Assembly: GCA_020635975.1 (NCBI GenBank)
Contig: JACJYT010000003.1
Location: forward strand, 372,001 to 436,000
DNA length: 64,000 nucleotides
Direction: 5' to 3'
Source: Chitinophagales bacterium
Lineage (GTDB): Bacteria; Bacteroidota; Bacteroidia; Chitinophagales; UBA8649
Position 1 is the first letter of the stretch; every line of letters starts with the position of its first letter. Below, piece after piece: positions 53,907 to 62,969 of the stretch. Position numbers and translations under genes: made by a program. Under the pieces are notes generated by a model. The model saw only the letters and a list, made by a program, of their open reading frames with translations, had not been told where the DNA came from and ran no database searches.

Positions 53907-54743
53907 ATGAGAAAATATTTTTTGCTTGCAATAAGCATATTTACCTTGAATTTATGCTTGGCTCAAGATGCAGCAAGTGTAGTAGACAAAATGATTAATG
54001 CACTGAGTGCTGGAAAAACCTTCGAGTATACTATGGCTCAAACAGAGCGAATTAATGGCACCATGCATAAGAATAAAATATTTACCAAGGTACAGGAAAG
54101 TCCAAAGAAGGTTTTTATCGATAACATTGAAGGAGCAAATAAAGGCGTTCAAGTAATGTATGCCACTGGCGAAAGAGATAACAAGGCCTATGTAAATAAA
54201 TTATTTGGAGTAAAGCTAAGTCCGTTTAATGGCATGATAAGAAAGAACCAGCATCATACCTTACTCGAAAGTGGTTTTGGTTTATTGCTTCGTTCGATTA
54301 AAGATGCCAAGAAAAGAGCCTTGGCCGAAAATGCCTTCGATAAGGTGTTTAGCTTAGAGGGTAGCGTAACTTTTGATGGCAAATCTTGTTACAAGCTAGT
54401 CTTAAACGACCCAACATTTAGCTATGTTAATTATACTATCGCCGCTGGCGAAACGCTTTACAGTATCAGTATGAAAAAGAATATTTGCGAGCAGTTAATC
54501 TTAGAAGCAAATAGTAATTTGAATAGCTTCGACGATGGTAAGGCTGGAAATGTCATTAAGATTCCTAGCTCTTATGCTAAGAAAACTATTCTTTATATCG
54601 ACAAGGCAACCATGTATCCCATCTACCAAGAAATGCACGACGACAAAGGACTTTTTGAAAAGTATGAGTTTTACGGCATGAAGGTAAATCCTGCTTTTAG
54701 CGCTATGGATTTCTCTACCGACAATCCTGCTTATAATTTTTAA
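53907..54743 (+). CDS. DUF1571-like secreted protein with an inserted LysM-like segment
   Basis: 278 residues with a signal peptide ending near CLAQ. The outer parts (SVVDKMINALSAGKTFEYTMAQTER ... ESPKKVFID and ATMYPIYQEMHDDKGLFEKYEFYG) resemble DUF1571/outer-membrane lipoprotein-sorting-like domains that bind hydrophobic ligands. Between them, at about 173-225, lies a LysM-like segment (VNYTIAAGETLYSISMKKN ... NVIKIPSSYA), which normally binds peptidoglycan or chitin. Such an insertion is unusual. It lies 5 bp before the SixA-like gene, probably one operon. Confidence 0.75.
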   Translation: MRKYFLLAISIFTLNLCLAQDAASVVDKMINALSAGKTFEYTMAQTERINGTMHKNKIFTKVQESPKKVFIDNIEGANKGVQVMYATGERDNKAYVNKLFGVKLSPFNGMIRKNQHHTLLESGFGLLLRSIKDAKKRALAENAFDKVFSLEGSVTFDGKSCYKLVLNDPTFSYVNYTIAAGETLYSISMKKNICEQLILEANSNLNSFDDGKAGNVIKIPSSYAKKTILYIDKATMYPIYQEMHDDKGLFEKYEFYGMKVNPAFSAMDFSTDNPAYNF

Positions 54744-54748
54744 GTGCT

Positions 54749-55246
54749 ATGGAAAGGCATATCTGGATATTCCGTCATGCGAAATCCTCTTGGACTAATG
54801 CTGGAGTCTTAGATGATATTGATAGAACGCTTACACCAAGAGGCGTTCAGGATGCCTATAACATGGGAGAGCGTTTATTAGCCAGTGGCAAGTTACCTAG
54901 TTGTATTCTTACTAGTCCTGCCAACAGGGCTTTGCATACAGCAGCCATCATTGCCAAAACAATAAATTTTAAATACGAAAACCTATTGCTCGAAGCCAGC
55001 TTGTATCATGCAAGTGCCGAAGAGCTAATGCGAGTTTTGCAAAGTTTTCCCAAAGAGTGTACGCATATAGCTATTTTCGCTCATAACCCTGGAATTACAG
55101 ATTTTGCTTGGCAAAGTGGTGAGGAGATTCTAAATGTATCTACTTGTGGCGTCTTACACTACAAAACAGAGCTTGAAAGCTGGAGCGATTTGAATTTTTC
55201 GAAGCTAAAGTTTCTCTCTTACGATAGTCCTAAAAAGCTCTTATAA
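54749..55246 (+). CDS. SixA-type histidine phosphatase
   Basis: 165 residues. The histidine-phosphatase hallmark RHAKSSW at residues 9-15 holds the catalytic His; TSPANRALHTAAI has the second Arg; IFAHNPGITDF contains the other catalytic His. SixA in E. coli dephosphorylates phosphohistidine of ArcB or PTS components; the target here is unknown. Starts 5 bp after the DUF1571-like gene and its last 6 bp overlap the convergent bshC stop. Confidence 0.88.
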   Translation: MERHIWIFRHAKSSWTNAGVLDDIDRTLTPRGVQDAYNMGERLLASGKLPSCILTSPANRALHTAAIIAKTINFKYENLLLEASLYHASAEELMRVLQSFPKECTHIAIFAHNPGITDFAWQSGEEILNVSTCGVLHYKTELESWSDLNFSKLKFLSYDSPKKLL

Positions 55247-56827
55247 GCGAAATATTTTCATTTCTTGTTCGAGCGGGTTAAAGCTAGAAAGAAGGCTATC
55301 CAATGCCGTAGCTGAATGGCGAATATACCATTCTAAAAAATTGGTTCTTCTTTCTTGTAGAGTCTGCTCTGGAAAAAGTTTCTCTTTTATTTTTTCTAGC
55401 TGATTCAATTTTTGCTCATGCAGTTTCTTTTCTGCTCTTAAGAGTTTTGCTTCTAAATTGCTGAAGGAGTTGAGTACTTTTTGTTGCTCTGCTTCAACGC
55501 TTTGACTAAGATTTTTTTCGATTAAACTAGCTGTGTGCTTAATTTTCTCAAATAAGGCTATCAATGCCTCTCTTTCTTCATGTAACTCTAACTCGTGCTC
55601 TGTGTCGGCCTCTACTAATGCTTTTTTTAGCTGGTCTAAATCTTCAAACATACGCTCAATTCCAAGCCCCCAAGAGCTAAGTTTATCGAGTTGATTGGCG
55701 GCTAAGTTGATGGCCATATCGCGAAGTAGTATCACAGGTTCTTGAATCTGGTGTTTCGCAAAAAGATCCTTTAACTGCAACCAATATGAAACTTCCCCTG
55801 GTCCACCTATGAAAGCAATATTGGGTAGCACGCTTTCTTGATATAAAGGGCGTAAAATTACGTTTGGACTAAAAGCCTCAATTTGCTCTTTTAGGGCAGT
55901 TTTCATTTCTGTTTCGCTGAATGACATTGAAGTATTAACGAGATGAAATTCTGAATCTTTTCGCTCTATTCTTTCTCGCTTGTTTTCGCTTAAATAAAAG
56001 ACATTTATCTCTCTAGAATTGGCTTGAACATGGTAATTTTCAGCAAGGAATTTTTCATTTTTTTCTAAAGCGAGATTAGCGCTATTGTTAAAAATCTCAT
56101 CTTCTAATACCGCTTTAAAACTTTTCTTGAGTAAAGCATCATCTTGATCTAGCACCAATAAGCCATAAGATGAAAACAAACTTAGTATCCACTCTTGGAA
56201 AGCCTTTCCGTAGCTAATTTCTTTCTGGAAATACTTGGCGATATTCTGGTAAATAAATTGGGCTTCCTCACTGCTACCAAGAACTTGTTCGAGCTCTTGT
56301 AAAACAAGATCCATGCCCTCTAAGGAAAGTCGACCAACAGCACCTGTACTTGCTCTGTTCCACTCTAATTTTTTAGCATAAATATAGGTGTGATTTACCT
56401 CTTCAAAATCATGGTCTTCGCTGCCCATCCAATAAACTGGAACAAAATTATCCTCCGGAAATTTTTCTTTACATAGTCGAGCTAATTTTATAGCACTAAG
56501 TATTTTATAAATAAAATACGAAGGACCTGTAAATAGGCATAATTGATGTGCCGTGGTAATCGTAAAGGTATTTGCAGCTTGGAGGCTAGTCAAATTGTTT
56601 TCTTGTTCTACGCTTAGTTGAAAGTTAAGGTATTGCCCCCTTAATGCTCGGTATAAGTTATCTCTTGAAGTGAAATTTGCCTTGGCCTGTTTGGCTAGAG
56701 CTAAGCCTTCCCAAGAGGGAGCAAAGCTATACAGTTGCTTTAGTTTTTCCTCCTGACTCAAATAATCTTGCACCAAGCTTGGTAATAAGCCGAGTTCAGA
56801 AAGCGCTATTTTCTTTTCTAAAATCAT
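55241..56827 (-). CDS. bshC: bacillithiol biosynthesis cysteine-adding enzyme BshC
   Basis: 528 residues. Adds cysteine to glucosaminyl-malate in the last step of bacillithiol synthesis. The Rossmann-like core has TITTAHQLCLFTGPSYFIYKILSAI and VPVYWMGSEDHDFEEVN (the HxGH-like and acidic motifs), LRPLYQESVLPNIAFIGGPGEVSYW, and a long C-terminal coiled coil (about residues 400-500). Its ATG overlaps the rimO stop by 4 bp, so it is co-transcribed after rimO. bshA/bshB are not in the window. Confidence 0.95.
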   Translation of the reverse strand: MILEKKIALSELGLLPSLVQDYLSQEEKLKQLYSFAPSWEGLALAKQAKANFTSRDNLYRALRGQYLNFQLSVEQENNLTSLQAANTFTITTAHQLCLFTGPSYFIYKILSAIKLARLCKEKFPEDNFVPVYWMGSEDHDFEEVNHTYIYAKKLEWNRASTGAVGRLSLEGMDLVLQELEQVLGSSEEAQFIYQNIAKYFQKEISYGKAFQEWILSLFSSYGLLVLDQDDALLKKSFKAVLEDEIFNNSANLALEKNEKFLAENYHVQANSREINVFYLSENKRERIERKDSEFHLVNTSMSFSETEMKTALKEQIEAFSPNVILRPLYQESVLPNIAFIGGPGEVSYWLQLKDLFAKHQIQEPVILLRDMAINLAANQLDKLSSWGLGIERMFEDLDQLKKALVEADTEHELELHEEREALIALFEKIKHTASLIEKNLSQSVEAEQQKVLNSFSNLEAKLLRAEKKLHEQKLNQLEKIKEKLFPEQTLQERRTNFLEWYIRHSATALDSLLSSFNPLEQEMKIFRL

Positions 56828-58137
56828 TCTACTAATTCACCAATTAAATCGAAATCGCTACAATCTGTAATTTTTACCTCAGCGAATTCTCCAATAGATA
56901 AATATTGTTGGGTGGCATCTACAAGCACTTCGTTATCTACATCCGGACTATCATATTCAGTTCTACCAATAAAATAATCGCCTTCTTTCTTATCGAAAAG
57001 TACTTTAAAGCTTTTGCCTACTTTCTCTTCATTTAATTGGTAAGATATTTCTTGTTGAACTTCCATCAGTTGATTGGCTCGTTCAATCTTTAGTTCTTCC
57101 GGAATATTATCTTCTAATTTATAGGCATGCGTTCCTTCTTCGTGAGAATAGGTGAAAATGCCAAGTCGCTCAAAGCGCATTTCTTCTATAAATTCTTGCA
57201 ATTCAGCAATGTCCGCATCCGTTTCATTAGGATAGCCAACTAACATGGTGGTTCTGATGGCTATGTCGGGTAAAATACTTCTAATTTCTTGGATGGTATT
57301 TCTAGTATCTTGATTGGTAAGATTTCTTCGCATACTTTTCAGCACCTTATTGGCTGCATGTTGTAGAGGAATATCTAGGTAGTTACAGATTTTGTCTTGT
57401 CGAGCCATCGTTTCGATAACATCCATCGGAAACTGGGCAGGATAAGCATAATGTAAACGAATCCATTCTATACCTTCAATTTCGCAAAGAGTATCTAAAA
57501 GGGTAGATAGCGAACGTTTTTTATATATGTCGAGACCATAAAAAGTTAGCTCTTGTGCAATGAGCATGATTTCTTTCACGCCTTTTGCGGCCAGATTACT
57601 TACTTCCTTTACAAGCTCTTCTGTAGGTTTGGATATATGCTTACCGCGCATAATTGGGATGGCACAAAAAGAGCAAGTTCTATTGCAGCCTTCCGAAATT
57701 TTCACATAAGCGTAATGTTGCGGTGTGGTTAGTAGGCGTTCGCCCACTAATTCGTGCTTGTAATCGGCTTTAAAAGTTTTTAGCAAGGCAGGAAGCTCTC
57801 TAGTGCCATAGTAGGCATCCACTTCTGGTATGGCTTCTTCTAAATTGTCTTTATAACGTTGCGATAAACAGCCAGTAACATATAATTTATCAATAGCTCC
57901 ATTCTTCTTAGCTTCAGCATATTGAATAATGGTATTAATAGATTCTTCTTTGGCTTTATCGATAAAACCACAAGTATTAACGATTACGATGTTGAAATCG
58001 TCGTTTACCGATTCGTGCACTACGTCTATTTGGTTGCCTTGCAGCTGACTCATCAATACTTCTGAATCTACTACATTTTTAGAGCAGCCTAAGGTAACCA
58101 CGTTCACCTTATTTTTTTTGAGTGTTCTTGTTTTCAT
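56824..58137 (-). CDS. rimO: 30S ribosomal protein S12 methylthiotransferase
   Basis: 437 residues from ATG 58137 (MKTRTLKKNKVNVVTLGCSKN); the 5' extension to 58224 overlaps the promoter and is rejected. RimO methylthiolates Asp of ribosomal protein S12. Domains: N-terminal MTTase (VTLGCSKNVVDSE; CGF; YVTGCLSQRY) with three Cys for one [4Fe-4S], the radical SAM motif CNRTCSFCAIP, and a C-terminal TRAM domain (VLFDKKEGDYFIGRTEYDSPDVDNEV). First gene of the rimO-bshC pair. Confidence 0.96.
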   Translation of the reverse strand: MKTRTLKKNKVNVVTLGCSKNVVDSEVLMSQLQGNQIDVVHESVNDDFNIVIVNTCGFIDKAKEESINTIIQYAEAKKNGAIDKLYVTGCLSQRYKDNLEEAIPEVDAYYGTRELPALLKTFKADYKHELVGERLLTTPQHYAYVKISEGCNRTCSFCAIPIMRGKHISKPTEELVKEVSNLAAKGVKEIMLIAQELTFYGLDIYKKRSLSTLLDTLCEIEGIEWIRLHYAYPAQFPMDVIETMARQDKICNYLDIPLQHAANKVLKSMRRNLTNQDTRNTIQEIRSILPDIAIRTTMLVGYPNETDADIAELQEFIEEMRFERLGIFTYSHEEGTHAYKLEDNIPEELKIERANQLMEVQQEISYQLNEEKVGKSFKVLFDKKEGDYFIGRTEYDSPDVDNEVLVDATQQYLSIGEFAEVKITDCSDFDLIGELVE

Positions 58138-58148
58138 AATTTGCGTAG

Positions 58149-58156
58149 CAAAGGTA
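58149..58156 (-). promoter_or_regulatory. -7 box for rimO
   Basis: Minus-strand TACCTTTG followed by C, ending 11 bp before the chosen rimO ATG; supports that start over longer ORF starts. Confidence 0.55.
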
Positions 58157-58282
58157 AACAATGTTTTAGAAGTATGAGAAGAATACCATAATCCTAGACT
58201 TAGTTTGAAAGACTTGCAAGCCATAACCCCTAAGCTTGAAATTTAGTTCTTTAAAGGCTTGTCTTTCCATGTAGATAGCCCT

Positions 58283-58747
58283 TTAAGCTAGTAGTTTTTT
58301 TAGTAAGCTTACTTGTCCGAGGTGGTAATAACTGTGTTCTATGAGTCCTTCGATGTTTCTTTCGTAAGAACCGTATTTCGGATCATGGAAGTCTTCTTGA
58401 AGTTTTTCTCGACTTAATTTTTCGAGTGCAAGAGCAAAGTTCTCGGCATTCGTTTCTAATTCAAGAACCAATTGTTGCCATGCTTTTTCACTTTCTATTG
58501 GTGAAGCATCTAAACTGTATTTATCGCTTATTGTCAAAGGTCCACCTTGAAGAACCTGAAGCACGCCAGCTAAGTAGTAATTAACATGAAAATAGAGTAG
58601 TGCTATGCTATTGTGCTTACCGGTGGTAGCACGAGCAAGTTTCCAATCGATACTTTTGGCTAGCTTCGAGAAATTCGTATTGGCTATCCAAGTTCCGTTT
58701 AAAAAGACTTCTCTAATTCTATTGGCTAGTTCTTGATTGCGGTTCAT
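58283..58747 (-). CDS. DinB-like four-helix protein
   Basis: 154 residues, all helical, with the DinB/DUF1572-type pattern: IREVFLNGTWIANTNF at the start, HNSIALLYFHVNYYLAGVLQVL (His region of helix 2) and LIEHSYYHLGQVSLLKKLLA (HxxYHxxQ-type metal motif at the C-terminus). Members bind divalent metal and some act as thiol (bacillithiol) transferases; its proximity to bshC fits that but is not proof. It is transcribed alone on the minus strand. Confidence 0.78.
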   Translation of the reverse strand: MNRNQELANRIREVFLNGTWIANTNFSKLAKSIDWKLARATTGKHNSIALLYFHVNYYLAGVLQVLQGGPLTISDKYSLDASPIESEKAWQQLVLELETNAENFALALEKLSREKLQEDFHDPKYGSYERNIEGLIEHSYYHLGQVSLLKKLLA

Positions 58748-58875
58748 GTTCTTTTTTTATGGAAGAAAATACGAGAATAAAGCTACGCGAAGTAAGGAGC
58801 TTTTCCAAGTGCCATTTATTCTTAGTTCTTGAGGAATTATATTGTTCAATAGGAGCGCAACAAATACAAATACAC

Positions 58876-58883
58876 TATATTTG
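58876..58883 (+). promoter_or_regulatory. -7 box for porQ
   Basis: TATATTTG, a full match to TAnnTTTG, 29 bp before the ATG at 58913. No -33 TTTG is visible. Confidence 0.5.
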
Positions 58884-58912
58884 TTTTTTTTGCGTTTAGC
58901 ATAGTACAAAAC

Positions 58913-60007
58913 ATGCAGGTAAGAGTAGTCATTTTATTTTTGATTTTAGGTGTAAGCAGCATTCAAGCACAAATAGGAGGGAAGAGCACTTATCAGTTTT
59001 TGGCTATGCCTGTTTCGGCAAGAGCCACAGCACAAGGTGGTATTTATAATCATCTTTACGAAAATGATGCAAGTTTAGCTTTAGGAAATCCTGCAATGTT
59101 GCAAGCTTCTATGCATAAGTATATGGGACTATCTTATGCACCTTATTTTGCTGGAAGTCATGCGGCGAGTTTTTCTTATGTACATGCCTTTAAATTGGCG
59201 AATTTTCAATTTGGCTCGCAGTTTATGAACTACGGCAAGATGATAGAGTACGATGAGTTAGGAAACGATCAAGGTTTGTTTAATGTTACGGATATGGCCC
59301 TAATAGTTGGGGCGGGTAGGGCATATAAGGAGAAGTACAAATTTGGAGCGAATGCAAAGTTGGCTTATTCGCAAATAGAAACGTATTCAAGCTTAGGTAT
59401 GGCCTTCGATTTATCGGCAATGTATGTCGATTCTGCTAAATATTTTTCTGCCTCCTTAGTTATACGAAATGTGGGCTTTCAAATGAAGGCTTATACTAAG
59501 GGAAAGGGGAGTCAAGAGTTGATGCCGACCGATATTCAATTTGGCATTTCTAAGCGATTTAAATTTTTACCATTTAGAATTAATGTAACGGCCCACAACT
59601 TTACCAGGTGGGATGTGCGCTATGACGACCCGAATGCCAATACCCAAACATCCAGTAATATTTTTGATCAAGAAGAAGCGGAGCCTAAGAAGGCTGCGGT
59701 CTTCTTTGATAATTTTATGCGTCATTTAATAATTGGAGGCGAATTTCAATTTGGGAAAGCCTTTAACTTGGGCTTCGCCTACAACCATCATCGTAGAGCC
59801 GAACTGGGCTTGGCGGGCAGAGGCGGACTTTCGGGCTTTAGTGCAGGCTTTGGAATCAAAATTAAGCGCATACAAATTCAATATGGTGTCGCTAAATTTG
59901 CAGCTAAAGGCAGTTCCAATCAAATTAGCTTTAACATCAATTTAGGCGAGCAAGTAAAAACTAAAAAAGCAAAAACTTCTAATCATGGCGAAAATACCTC
60001 TAACTAA
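58913..60007 (+). CDS. porQ: type IX secretion system protein PorQ
   Basis: 364 residues with a signal peptide ending near SIQAQ. The outer-membrane beta-barrel-like protein has the PorQ start GGKSTYQFLAMPVSARATAQGG (repeated in most homologues), NDASLALGNPAML, FSYVHAFKLANFQFGSQFMNYG and IGGEFQFGKAFNLGFAYNH near the C-terminus. PorQ works with PorU/V/Z in the attachment complex that cleaves T9SS cargo and anchors it. Consistent with the sorting-domain proteins elsewhere in the window. Overlaps the next gene by 23 bp. Confidence 0.93.
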   Translation: MQVRVVILFLILGVSSIQAQIGGKSTYQFLAMPVSARATAQGGIYNHLYENDASLALGNPAMLQASMHKYMGLSYAPYFAGSHAASFSYVHAFKLANFQFGSQFMNYGKMIEYDELGNDQGLFNVTDMALIVGAGRAYKEKYKFGANAKLAYSQIETYSSLGMAFDLSAMYVDSAKYFSASLVIRNVGFQMKAYTKGKGSQELMPTDIQFGISKRFKFLPFRINVTAHNFTRWDVRYDDPNANTQTSSNIFDQEEAEPKKAAVFFDNFMRHLIIGGEFQFGKAFNLGFAYNHHRRAELGLAGRGGLSGFSAGFGIKIKRIQIQYGVAKFAAKGSSNQISFNINLGEQVKTKKAKTSNHGENTSN

Positions 60008-60641
60008 GGAAGAAGAAGATTTATCAGCTTATATTGCCAATAAATGGATTAGCATTATCTCAGCAGGTGCATTTTTTGGTCTCGGTGTTTGGATGCTTAT
60101 TAGTCCAGCAAAACCCAAGCACGCCTACATAGAAAAGGCTACGGTTTCTTTGCTTAAAGATTTGTGGGGGGTACCTTTCGGTCTAATTATTTTAGCCATT
60201 AGTTTGCCCATCATTATTTATGCTATATTTAGAATTTCTAAGTTGCGAAACTTTGTGTGGATGCGATTAAAAGATGGTTATTATTTGTTTGAGGGGGGAC
60301 TGCGAATAAGCGGACTGAATTCCATTCGAGATAAGAAGCATTTGTTGGTTTTTTATCCAGAAAAGCAAAAAGTTTTGCAGTTGAGTAATTATTATGGTGG
60401 CAAGTATATGCGCTATGAAGAAGCTAAAGAGGTGAAGGACCTTAACAATGAGCAGATCTATTGGAGCGCCTATGATAATAGTTATACGATTATCCATCAC
60501 GGTAGGAATTTAGCTAATTCTACTTATGAATTTAGAGTAAATGACCTAGTGGTAAGTGCAGATGGGCTTGGCTATAAATTACTTCTAAAGGAATATAAAT
60601 TGCTTCAAGATGGCGAGTTGCGACTTGCCCAAAAACTCTAG
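59985..60641 (+). CDS. two-helix membrane protein, function unknown
   Basis: 218 residues. Two membrane segments (about 24-42 and 63-88) precede a soluble C-terminal half with PH-like alternating strands (DGYYLFEGGLRISG, HLLVFYPEKQKVLQLS, YTIIHHGRNLANSTYEFRV). I do not recognise a family. It starts inside the last codons of porQ (23-bp overlap), so translational coupling is likely. In many relatives a cmk gene follows porQ; here this gene occupies that place. Confidence 0.7.
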   Translation: MAKIPLTKEEEDLSAYIANKWISIISAGAFFGLGVWMLISPAKPKHAYIEKATVSLLKDLWGVPFGLIILAISLPIIIYAIFRISKLRNFVWMRLKDGYYLFEGGLRISGLNSIRDKKHLLVFYPEKQKVLQLSNYYGGKYMRYEEAKEVKDLNNEQIYWSAYDNSYTIIHHGRNLANSTYEFRVNDLVVSADGLGYKLLLKEYKLLQDGELRLAQKL

Positions 60642-60693
60642 TTTTTTCTTGTAATATTTACCGCGAAAAACTAGTTTTTGTTTAATTATTCCT

Positions 60694-60701
60694 TACCTTT
60701 G
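60694..60701 (+). promoter_or_regulatory. -7 box for rpsA
   Basis: TACCTTTG followed by C, with TTTTTG 13 bp upstream; the ATG is 109 bp downstream, so the leader is long (about 100 nt) compared with other genes in the window. That leader could carry translational control. Confidence 0.6.
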
Positions 60702-60810
60702 CAGCCCAAAAATTTATTTATTTATAACCCAGTTTTTTGAAAAACTAGCAAATCGCTCGAGGTGCTTGCACTTAAAGCCTTGATAGCCAAAGAACTACAA
60801 ACAAAACAAA

Positions 60811-62895
60811 ATGTCAGAAAAAAAAGACGACTTAAAAGCGATTAATGGTGTAGGCCCCGCTTTTGAAAAAAGATTGAATGCTTTAGGTATTCATACTTAT
60901 GCAGATTTAATTGCATTAAGTGACGAAAAAATCGCTGAATTAGAAGAAAGCGATTCGATGACTAGCTTAGAAGAATGGCACAGATGGATGGATGAAGCAA
61001 AAACTTTATCTACTGCTGAGGCTGCTCCAAAAGCAGAGAAAGAAGAAGCAGCTGTAGTGGAAGCTCCAGTAGCTAAAGCTAAGGCTCCTGTAAAGGAAGA
61101 AGTTATTGAAACAGCTCACGACGATTTCGATTGGTCTATCGACAAAAGAAATGTTAGCTTGTATAAGCCGGAGACTAGAGCGGAAATGGAAGAAACTTAT
61201 TCTAAGTCTTTAACTACGTTGGAAGAAAGTACAGTGGTTAAAGGTACTGTGGTAAGTATCACTTCTACAGATGTAGTATTAAACGTTGGATTCAAATCGG
61301 ATGGTTTAGTAGCTAAGTCTGAGTTTAGAGACATGGAAAACTTAAAAGTTAACGATGTTGTAGATGTTTATGTAGTTACTACAGAAAACAAAAAAGGTCA
61401 ATTAGAATTATCTCGTAAGAAAGCTAAATTGCTTACTGCTTGGGAAAATATCAAATCGGCTTACGAAAATGATGAGATTGTTAAAGGTCTTATTACTACT
61501 AAAACTAAAGGTGGTTTAATTGCAGATGTATTTGGTTTAGAAACTTTCTTACCAGGTTCGCAAATTGATGTGAAGCCAATTATTGATTACGATGTATACG
61601 TAGGTAAAACTATGGAGTTCAAAGTAGTTAAAATTAATGAGTCGATTAAAAATGCGGTAGTTTCTCACAAAGCATTGATCGAGTCGGATATTGAAGAGCA
61701 ACGTCAAGAGATTATTTCTCAATTAGAGAAAGGTCAAGTATTGGAAGGTACAATTAAAAACATTACAGATTTCGGTGCATTTATCGATTTAGGTGGTGTG
61801 GATGGTTTACTTTACATTACAGATATTTCTTGGGGAAGAATCAATCATCCAAATGAAGTATTAGAATTGAACCAAAAAATTAACGTGGTTGTATTAGAAT
61901 TTGACGACAACAAGAAACGTATTTCTTTAGGTTTGAAACAATTGCAACAACATCCTTGGGATGCTTTTGGTGAGAAGATTGAAGTTGGACAAAAAGTTAA
62001 AGGTAAAATCGTAAACGTAGAAGATTACGGTGCTTTCTTAGAAATCAACCCAGGTGTTGAAGGTTTAATTCACGTAAGTGAAGTTGCTTGGAGCAATGAG
62101 CCAATCAATGCTAGAGAATTCTTCAAATTAGGTGATGAGCACGAGGCTGTGGTAATGACTATTGATAGAGAAGACAGAAAAATGTCTCTTTCATTAAAGC
62201 AATTAACTCCAGATCCTTGGAACGAAATTACTACCACTTTCCCTATTGGTTCTCGTCATACTGGCGAAGTGAAAAACATCACTCCTTACGGTGTGTTTGT
62301 TGAATTGCAACAAGGTATTGGTGGTATGGTTCATATTTCTGATTTATCTTGGACAAAGCGTTTCAATCACCCATCAGAGTTTACTAAAGTAGGTGAGCAA
62401 ATTGAGTGCGTAGTTCTAGATATCGATAATGAAAACAGAAAATTATCTTTAGGACATAAGCAAATTGAAGAAGATCCATGGGATACTTTCCAATCTGTTT
62501 TCCCTGAAGGTTCTGTACACGAAGGTACTATTCTAAGCAAAGAAGATAAAGGTTCTATTGTGCTTTTACCTTACGGTTTAGAAGGTTTTGCTCCAACACG
62601 TCACTTGAAGAAAGAAGATAATTCTGAGCCAAAAGTGGATGAGAAATTAGATTTTAAAGTTATCGAGTTCAATAGAAACGATAAGAAAATCATTCTTTCT
62701 CACGCGGTTATCTGGAATGATAAATTGGAGGAAGAGAAAGCTGAGAAAACAAAAGCTGCTAAGAAAAATGCAGATACTACAGAGAAAGCAGTGAAGAAAT
62801 TGCAATCTAGTATTGAAGCATCTACTTTAGGAGATATGGATGTTCTTTCAGAATTGAAAAAGAAAATGGAGTCTGACGAAAAGAAAGCGAAGTAA
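60811..62895 (+). CDS. rpsA: 30S ribosomal protein S1 with N-terminal helix-hairpin-helix domain
   Basis: 694 residues. Six S1 (OB-fold) repeats lie at about 148-640; typical examples are GTIKNITDFGAFIDLGGVDG, GKIVNVEDYGAFLEINPGVEG and GEVKNITPYGVFVELQQGIGG. S1 binds mRNA on the small subunit. Residues about 4-60 form a helix-hairpin-helix motif (LKAINGVGPAFEKRLNALGIHTYADLIAL) followed by an Ala/Glu/Lys-rich linker, not part of the usual S1. A strong terminator follows. The long untranslated leader precedes it. Confidence 0.93.
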   Translation: MSEKKDDLKAINGVGPAFEKRLNALGIHTYADLIALSDEKIAELEESDSMTSLEEWHRWMDEAKTLSTAEAAPKAEKEEAAVVEAPVAKAKAPVKEEVIETAHDDFDWSIDKRNVSLYKPETRAEMEETYSKSLTTLEESTVVKGTVVSITSTDVVLNVGFKSDGLVAKSEFRDMENLKVNDVVDVYVVTTENKKGQLELSRKKAKLLTAWENIKSAYENDEIVKGLITTKTKGGLIADVFGLETFLPGSQIDVKPIIDYDVYVGKTMEFKVVKINESIKNAVVSHKALIESDIEEQRQEIISQLEKGQVLEGTIKNITDFGAFIDLGGVDGLLYITDISWGRINHPNEVLELNQKINVVVLEFDDNKKRISLGLKQLQQHPWDAFGEKIEVGQKVKGKIVNVEDYGAFLEINPGVEGLIHVSEVAWSNEPINAREFFKLGDEHEAVVMTIDREDRKMSLSLKQLTPDPWNEITTTFPIGSRHTGEVKNITPYGVFVELQQGIGGMVHISDLSWTKRFNHPSEFTKVGEQIECVVLDIDNENRKLSLGHKQIEEDPWDTFQSVFPEGSVHEGTILSKEDKGSIVLLPYGLEGFAPTRHLKKEDNSEPKVDEKLDFKVIEFNRNDKKIILSHAVIWNDKLEEEKAEKTKAAKKNADTTEKAVKKLQSSIEASTLGDMDVLSELKKKMESDEKKAK

Positions 62896-62914
62896 GCAGA
62901 AACCTGAAGCTAAG

Positions 62915-62943
62915 AAAGCCCCATCGAAAATCGATGGGGCTTT
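62915..62943 (+). terminator. rpsA terminator
   Basis: A perfect 13-bp stem, 62915-62927 with 62931-62943, 3-nt loop, then TCTTTTTTA. Confidence 0.9.
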
Positions 62944-62969
62944 TCTTTTTTATAGCGGCTTTGAATATT

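Noticed and set aside
56824..58224. Longer rimO start at 58224
   Set aside because: The extra 29 residues overlap a TACCTTTG promoter box and lack family similarity; ATG 58137 matches the conserved N-terminus.
60638..60680. Possible terminator after the gene at 59985 (ctagttttt ... aaaaactag)
   Set aside because: AT-only weak stem with a 19-nt loop; could pair but is not convincing as a terminator.
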